Translations under genes and position numbers: made by a program
Assembly: GCA_964629015.1 (NCBI GenBank)
Contig: CAZVMN010000003.1
Coordinates: forward strand, 256,606 to 320,605
DNA: 64,000 nt
Direction: 5' to 3'
Source: Oceanococcus sp964629015
GTDB taxonomy: Bacteria > Pseudomonadota > Gammaproteobacteria > Nevskiales > Oceanococcaceae
Shown here: positions 60,042 to 64,000 of the stretch, in pieces
How the letters are laid out: each line of letters begins with the position of its first letter
Position numbering within the stretch: the stretch's first letter is position 1
The notes under the pieces: model-generated
What the model was told of the DNA's origin: nothing
Seen by the model: the letters and a program-made list of their open reading frames with translations, nothing else
Databases searched by the model: none

Positions 60042-60617
60042 TTAACCCAGGTTTTGCGCTACAAAATCCCAGTTGGCCAGTGCCCAGAAGGCTTCCAGGA
60101 ACTTGGGACGTGCGTTGCGATGATCGATGTAATAGGCGTGCTCCCAGACATCAACGGTCAGCAATGGGGTTTTGCCGTCCGTCATCGGGTTGCCCGCGTT
60201 GGAGGTGTTGACGATCTCCAGGCCGCCGTCGGCGTTCTTGACCAACCAGGTCCAGCCGGAGCCGAAGTTGTTGATGGCTGAATTGGTGAACTGTTCTTTG
60301 AACGCGTCCATTGAGCCAAAGGCGCTGGCGATGGCCGAGGTCACGGTTTCATTCGGCGCGCTGCCGCCCGGAGTCAGGCAGTTCCAGAAGAAGGTGTGGT
60401 TCCAGATCTGCGCCACATTGTTAAACAGACCGCCGGAGCTGGTCTTGATCAGTTCTTCCAGGCTCTTGCTCTCGTCGGCGGTGCCGGCGACCAGGCCGTT
60501 GGCTTTGTCCACGTAGGTCTGGTGGTGCTTTCCGTAGTGGAAATCCAGCGTTTCCTTGGACATGTGCGGCTCCAAGGCGTCGCGTGCGTAAGGAAGTTCA
60601 GGAAGCGTGAAAGCCAT
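60042..60617 (-). CDS. sodB: Superoxide dismutase, iron type
   Basis: The 191-residue protein has the metal ligands His27, His74, Asp156 and His160 (DVWEHAYY), and AFTLPELPYA at the N-terminus. The Fe-SOD signature FNNVAQIWNHTFFW and GSGWTWLV, with a Gln not seen in Mn types at its place, supports the iron type. It removes superoxide in the cytoplasm. A weak GGAAA precedes the ATG. It is divergent from a monothiol glutaredoxin gene across 187 bases and is followed by two hairpins. Confidence 0.95.
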   Translation of the reverse strand: MAFTLPELPYARDALEPHMSKETLDFHYGKHHQTYVDKANGLVAGTADESKSLEELIKTSSGGLFNNVAQIWNHTFFWNCLTPGGSAPNETVTSAIASAFGSMDAFKEQFTNSAINNFGSGWTWLVKNADGGLEIVNTSNAGNPMTDGKTPLLTVDVWEHAYYIDHRNARPKFLEAFWALANWDFVAQNLG

Positions 60618-60718
60618 GGTGATATTTCCTTTTTGCTATTGCAGTCAGAAATTGAAGGGTAAGGAACGCGGCAGAGTAACAAGAGTCTTAAGGATTTGTC
60701 AGTTTCTTTACGTATGGA

Positions 60719-60747
60719 CTGGTATTCCTAAAAACTTTCGTTATACT
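60719..60747 (+). promoter_or_regulatory. Weak candidate sigma-70 promoter for glutaredoxin gene
   Basis: TATACT at 60742-60747 is a fair -10 box, but the hexamer 17 bases upstream (CTGGTA) is a poor -35. It would start the glutaredoxin transcript about 50 bases upstream of the ATG, with a 6-bp hairpin in the leader. Supported by sequence shape only. Confidence 0.3.
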
Positions 60748-60760
60748 CCCGCGCCCTTTG

Positions 60761-60776
60761 GGGCCAGTTATGGCCC
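60761..60776 (+). other. Leader hairpin upstream of glutaredoxin gene
   Basis: GGGCCA and TGGCCC pair around GTTA, 28 bases before the glutaredoxin start and just after the candidate -10 box. It may influence mRNA stability. No T run. Confidence 0.35.
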
Positions 60777-60804
60777 GATTGTCGCGTTTCCAGGAGGACC
60801 ACCG

Positions 60805-61143
60805 ATGGACGCAATGGACCGAATTCGTAAGGCGATTCAGGACAATCCTGTCATTATCTTCATGAAAGGGACGCCGGATTTCCCGCAGTGCGGATTCTCG
60901 GCTCGCGCCTCGCAGGCGCTGGGTCAGTGCGGTGCGCCTTTCGCTTACGTCAACATTTACGAAGACCAGGAAATCTACAAGGCGTTGCCGCAATACGCCA
61001 ACTGGCCGACGTTCCCGCAGCTTTATATCAACGGTGAGTTGATCGGTGGCTGTGATATCACCCTGGATCTGCACAACTCCGGCGAGCTCAAAGCCATGGT
61101 GCAGGAAGCCGCAGGGGCGGCAAGCGACGCCGCCGGCAACTGA
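60805..61143 (+). CDS. grxD: Monothiol glutaredoxin, Grx4/GrxD type
   Basis: The 112-residue protein has the CGFS active site (Cys29 in PQCGFSARAS), WPTFPQLYINGELIGGCDI, and the KGTPDFPQ turn of monothiol glutaredoxins. These carry 2Fe-2S clusters in iron-sulfur biogenesis and are about 105-115 residues. AGGAGG precedes the ATG. It starts a plus-strand run with folP, glmM and tpiA; in related genomes ftsH often precedes folP, and it is not present here. Confidence 0.94.
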   Translation: MDAMDRIRKAIQDNPVIIFMKGTPDFPQCGFSARASQALGQCGAPFAYVNIYEDQEIYKALPQYANWPTFPQLYINGELIGGCDITLDLHNSGELKAMVQEAAGAASDAAGN

Positions 61144-61171
61144 TCCCACGCTCCTCGATCGCGCCGCGCTG

Positions 61172-62026
61172 ATGAGCCACTCGGTGGACCGTCTGTCGTG
61201 TGGCGCGCATCAACTGAGTCTTGACCGCCCGCTGATCATGGGCGTGCTCAACGTGACTCCAGACTCCTTTTCCGACGGTGGCGACTGGTTAGAACCAGCC
61301 GCCGCTGTTGCGCATGCCCAGCGTATGCGTGATCAAGGCGCCGACATCATTGATGTTGGTGGGGAATCGACCCGACCCGGCGCTGCCTCGGTGAGCCTTG
61401 ATGAGGAGCGCCATCGTGTGGTCCCGGTGATTGAGGCGCTGGTCGCAAACCTCGACATCCCGGTTTCCATCGACACCAGCAAGCCCGAATTAATGGCTGA
61501 CGCCATCGCGGCCGGTGCAGGCATGGTCAACGACATCAACGCACTGCGCGCGGAGGGTGCTTTGACGTTGTTGGCGCAGCATCCTCAAGTGGCTGTGGTT
61601 CTGATGCACATGCAGGGAGAGCCGCGCACCATGCAGGATGCACCGGACTACGGTGACGTTGTGCAGGATGTAGCTGACTTTCTCGATCAGCGGCGGCAGG
61701 CTTGCGTCCAGGCGGGCATTGATGGTGGTCGCATCGTTGTGGATCCGGGGATCGGTTTTGGCAAAGCCCTGGAGCACAATCTGGACTTGTTGCGCGCGAC
61801 GAAGGATTTGGTCGCGCATTTCGGGCCGGTGCTGATTGGCGTTTCGCGCAAATCGATGTTTTCCCATCTGCTCGGCGAGCGCCCGCCACTGCAACGTGTT
61901 GCCGCCAGTGTTCAGACCGCCATGCTTGCGGCGCAAGCGGGGGCGGCTATCCTGCGTGTGCATGATGTGGAACAGACGCGCGAGGCGTTGATTTTGCTGC
62001 GCGCGTTGACTGATGGCGAGAGTTGA
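61172..62026 (+). CDS. folP: Dihydropteroate synthase
   Basis: The 284-residue TIM-barrel enzyme has MGVLNVTPDSFSDGG near the N-terminus, DVGGESTRPGA, NDINALR, MHMQG, DPGIGFGKALEHN and GVSRKSM, all DHPS signatures. It condenses a pterin pyrophosphate with p-aminobenzoate in folate synthesis and is the sulfonamide target. It starts 28 bases after the glutaredoxin stop and ends 6 bases before glmM. The start ATG has a weak ribosome site; the open frame upstream overlaps grxD and is not conserved. Confidence 0.96.
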   Translation: MSHSVDRLSCGAHQLSLDRPLIMGVLNVTPDSFSDGGDWLEPAAAVAHAQRMRDQGADIIDVGGESTRPGAASVSLDEERHRVVPVIEALVANLDIPVSIDTSKPELMADAIAAGAGMVNDINALRAEGALTLLAQHPQVAVVLMHMQGEPRTMQDAPDYGDVVQDVADFLDQRRQACVQAGIDGGRIVVDPGIGFGKALEHNLDLLRATKDLVAHFGPVLIGVSRKSMFSHLLGERPPLQRVAASVQTAMLAAQAGAAILRVHDVEQTREALILLRALTDGES

Positions 62027-62032
62027 GGGGAT

Positions 62033-63385
62033 ATGCGCAAGTATTTCGGGACGGATGGTATTCGGGGGCGGGTTGGCGAAGCGTCGATGACGCCCGATTT
62101 CGTTATGCGCTTGGGGATGGCCCTGGGGCAGACGCTGCGGCATCACGTCTCCAGTCCGCTGGTCGTGATTGGTAAGGACACGCGCTTGTCTGGCTACATG
62201 CTGGAATCCGCACTGGAGGCAGGTTTGTCGGCCGCGGGTTGCAATGTCCTGCTACTGGGGCCTATGCCGACCCCCGGTGTGGCGTATCTGGCCCAGACAT
62301 TTCGCGCTCAGTCGGGCGTTGTGATCAGCGCTTCGCACAATCCTTTTTATGACAACGGCATCAAGCTTTTTGGTGGTGATGGCTACAAGCTGTCTGACGA
62401 GCTGGAGCTGGAAATCGAAGCGGCCCTGGATGGTGTGCTGAGCTGCGTGGAGCCCGCCGAATTCGGTCGGGCACGTCGGGTGGACGATGCGGCGGGTCGC
62501 TACATCGAGTTTTGTAAGTCGACTTTTCGCGGCGAGTCTCTCAAAGCCTTGCGTGTGGTTCTGGATTGCGCCAATGGCGCTGCCTATCATGTGGCACCGC
62601 ATGTTCTGCGTGAGTTGGGCGCCGATGTGCAGGTGATTGGTGGTGCGCCCGATGGGATCAATATCAACACCGCCTGCGGTTCGACTGCGCCGGCGCGTCT
62701 GCAAAAAGCGGTGATTGATGCCGCCGCGGATATCGGGATCGCCCTGGATGGCGATGCGGATCGCTGCATCATGGTCGACGATCAGGGCGATATCGTTGAC
62801 GGTGACGAACTGCTTTACGTCATTGCTCGCGCGCGCCAGGCGCGTGATCGTTTGCATGGCCCGGTTGTTGGCACGTTGATGAGCAATTTGGGGGTGGAGA
62901 ACGCCCTGAAATCCCATGGCATTGCTTTCGAGCGTGCCAAAGTCGGTGATCGTTACGTGCTGGAGCTTATGAAACAGCACGGCAGCACTTTGGGGGGTGA
63001 GTCATCCGGACATATCATCTGCCTGGATCGCAGCACCACCGGTGACGGCATGGTTGCGGCGCTGCAAGTTCTTGCGGAAATGACCGGCAGCGGCCTGTCG
63101 CTGCGTGACCTGCTCGATGGTGTGAGCAAATATCCGCAGCATATGATTAACGTGCGTTTGGGCGCGGAGCAGGACGCAGCCCATTTGATGGCATCGAGCG
63201 CAGTGCAGGAGGCGGTGGAACGTTTCACCGCAGAATTGGGTGATGCCGGGCGCATTCTGTTGCGGCCCTCGGGGACAGAGCCGCTGATTCGTGTCATGGC
63301 CGAAGGGCAAGATGCTGGTCAAATTGAGCGTGTGGTCACACAATTGGCTGCTGTAGTGGAAGATCAAACTGGGGAACAGGGGTGA
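62033..63385 (+). CDS. glmM: Phosphoglucosamine mutase
   Basis: The 450-residue enzyme begins KYFGTDGIRGRVGEA, and has the phosphoserine site SASHNPFYDNGIKLFG near residue 102, the Mg site DGDADRC and the C-terminal phosphate loop RPSGTEPLIRVM. It converts glucosamine-6-phosphate to glucosamine-1-phosphate for peptidoglycan and lipopolysaccharide. Length is standard. It is coupled by a 4-base overlap to tpiA, as folP-glmM-tpiA is a common proteobacterial order. Confidence 0.97.
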   Translation: MRKYFGTDGIRGRVGEASMTPDFVMRLGMALGQTLRHHVSSPLVVIGKDTRLSGYMLESALEAGLSAAGCNVLLLGPMPTPGVAYLAQTFRAQSGVVISASHNPFYDNGIKLFGGDGYKLSDELELEIEAALDGVLSCVEPAEFGRARRVDDAAGRYIEFCKSTFRGESLKALRVVLDCANGAAYHVAPHVLRELGADVQVIGGAPDGININTACGSTAPARLQKAVIDAAADIGIALDGDADRCIMVDDQGDIVDGDELLYVIARARQARDRLHGPVVGTLMSNLGVENALKSHGIAFERAKVGDRYVLELMKQHGSTLGGESSGHIICLDRSTTGDGMVAALQVLAEMTGSGLSLRDLLDGVSKYPQHMINVRLGAEQDAAHLMASSAVQEAVERFTAELGDAGRILLRPSGTEPLIRVMAEGQDAGQIERVVTQLAAVVEDQTGEQG

Positions 63386-64000
63386 GTAACAGAACCTATT
63401 TTGTCGCTGGCAATTGGAAGATGCACGGCAGCCTGAGTCAGGCCGGGGAGCTGGCGAGTCAGATTGCCAAAGCCGCACCCGAAGGCGTGGACGTAGCGGT
63501 GTGTCCGCCCTATGTCTATCTGCCGACTGTGCAAGCTGCGCTGTCTGATAGTGCTGTCGGATTGGGCGCACAAAATGTCAGCGCTTGGGCCGACAGCGGT
63601 GCCTATACCGGAGAGATCAGTGGCCGCATGCTGGGCGAATTCGCTTGCCGTTACGCGATCGTTGGTCACTCCGAACGTCGCGGTTTGATGGGGGAGTCCG
63701 ACGAGACGGTGGCGCAGAAAGTGGAGCGTGCACAAGATGCGGGTTTGATCCCGATTATCTGCGTTGGCGAAACCCTGGCTCAGCGTGAAGATGGCGAAAC
63801 CGAAACAATCGTCCTTTCGCAACTTGAGGTTGTGATTGAGCGCTGTGGTGTCGCGGCTTTGGAGAAAGCCGTGGTTGCGTACGAGCCTGTGTGGGCCATT
63901 GGTACCGGTCGCACGGCAACCCCGGAGCAGGCGCAACAGGTCCACGCAGTTTTGCGTGGCGCTGTGGCGCAAAAGGATGCTAAAATCGCTGATTCGCTGC
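63382..64000 (+). CDS. tpiA: Triosephosphate isomerase, N-terminal part
   Basis: About 206 codons are present before the window ends. GTG start overlaps the glmM stop as GTGA. The frame reads VAGNWKMHGS with the active-site Lys, AIVGHSERR with the catalytic His, and AYEPVWAIGTG with the catalytic Glu, so the active site is intact. It interconverts glyceraldehyde-3-phosphate and dihydroxyacetone phosphate. In related genomes secG follows. Confidence 0.95.
   Translation, partial: MSNRTYFVAGNWKMHGSLSQAGELASQIAKAAPEGVDVAVCPPYVYLPTVQAALSDSAVGLGAQNVSAWADSGAYTGEISGRMLGEFACRYAIVGHSERRGLMGESDETVAQKVERAQDAGLIPIICVGETLAQREDGETETIVLSQLEVVIERCGVAALEKAVVAYEPVWAIGTGRTATPEQAQQVHAVLRGAVAQKDAKIADSL

Noticed and set aside
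1..64000. tRNA, rRNA, CRISPR, insertion sequence or phage gene
   Set aside because: I saw no cloverleaf, repeat-spacer series, transposase or integrase pattern.

Overview
The window is a stretch of GC-rich gammaproteobacterial chromosome, densely coding on both strands, with no rRNA, tRNA, insertion sequence, phage gene or CRISPR array that I can see. The lifestyle suggested is an aerobic lipid or hydrocarbon degrader. Signs of this are a wax-ester-synthase-type acyltransferase, rubredoxin and an NAD(P)H-ferredoxin/rubredoxin-type reductase, several acyl-CoA ligases and dehydrogenases, an acyl-CoA carboxylase cluster of the acyclic-terpene (Atu) type, and two sets of DUF1302/DUF1329 envelope proteins. 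A lineage near Nevskiales/Salinisphaerales or other marine oil degraders would fit, but that is inference from gene content only.

Layout. 1-8.3 kb: the end of an acyl-CoA ligase, an SRPBCC protein, then a divergent block with a DUF1302 outer-membrane-type protein on one side and DUF1329, a YCF48-like propeller and an MMPL/RND transporter on the other. 8.4-14.7 kb: a globin-coupled diguanylate cyclase, an ABC1/UbiB-type kinase, an unusual CoA-transferase, a protein with a voltage-sensor-like membrane domain, and an amidohydrolase. 14.8-24 kb: rubredoxin, DUF2505, a second DUF1329, a flavin reductase with a MarR-like tail, a second DUF1302, the wax ester synthase, a ferredoxin-type reductase, a PTPS-family enzyme and an SDR. 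24-32 kb: a PrpE-like ligase, an HSL-type hydrolase, a CofD-like protein, SixA, DUF2058, DUF1631 and an MBL-fold lipoprotein.

32.4-42.8 kb is an Atu-like acyl-CoA degradation locus: carboxyltransferase, separate biotin carrier and biotin carboxylase, TetR regulator, AtuA-like protein and enoyl-CoA hydratase on the minus strand; a second hydratase, acyl-CoA dehydrogenase and SDR on the plus strand. The divergent promoter region between the arms carries two copies of a palindrome (TGAGTCAGRCTCA), a good candidate operator for the TetR protein. 42.8-44.5 kb holds motA-motB preceded by a sigma-28-like promoter. 44.5-49.7 kb holds an MBL hydrolase, a DUF442-type phosphatase, a peroxiredoxin, and an ECF sigma/anti-sigma pair followed by a small secreted protein and a TPR plus beta-rich envelope protein.

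49.8-64 kb is mostly housekeeping: acyl-CoA dehydrogenase, sterol-desaturase-family enzyme, trxB, 2-Cys peroxiredoxin, sppA, an alpha/beta hydrolase overlapping a GDPD gene tail to tail, cystathionine beta-lyase, nadC, argF, sodB, monothiol glutaredoxin, folP, glmM and the start of tpiA. A strong intrinsic terminator ends only three bases before the argF start codon, which leaves argF with no visible ribosome binding site.

The best candidates for something undescribed are the duplicated DUF1302/DUF1329 envelope system, the ECF-linked TPR/barrel cluster, the pore-less voltage-sensor-like protein, the split biotin-dependent carboxylase with its palindromic operators, and the argF leader.
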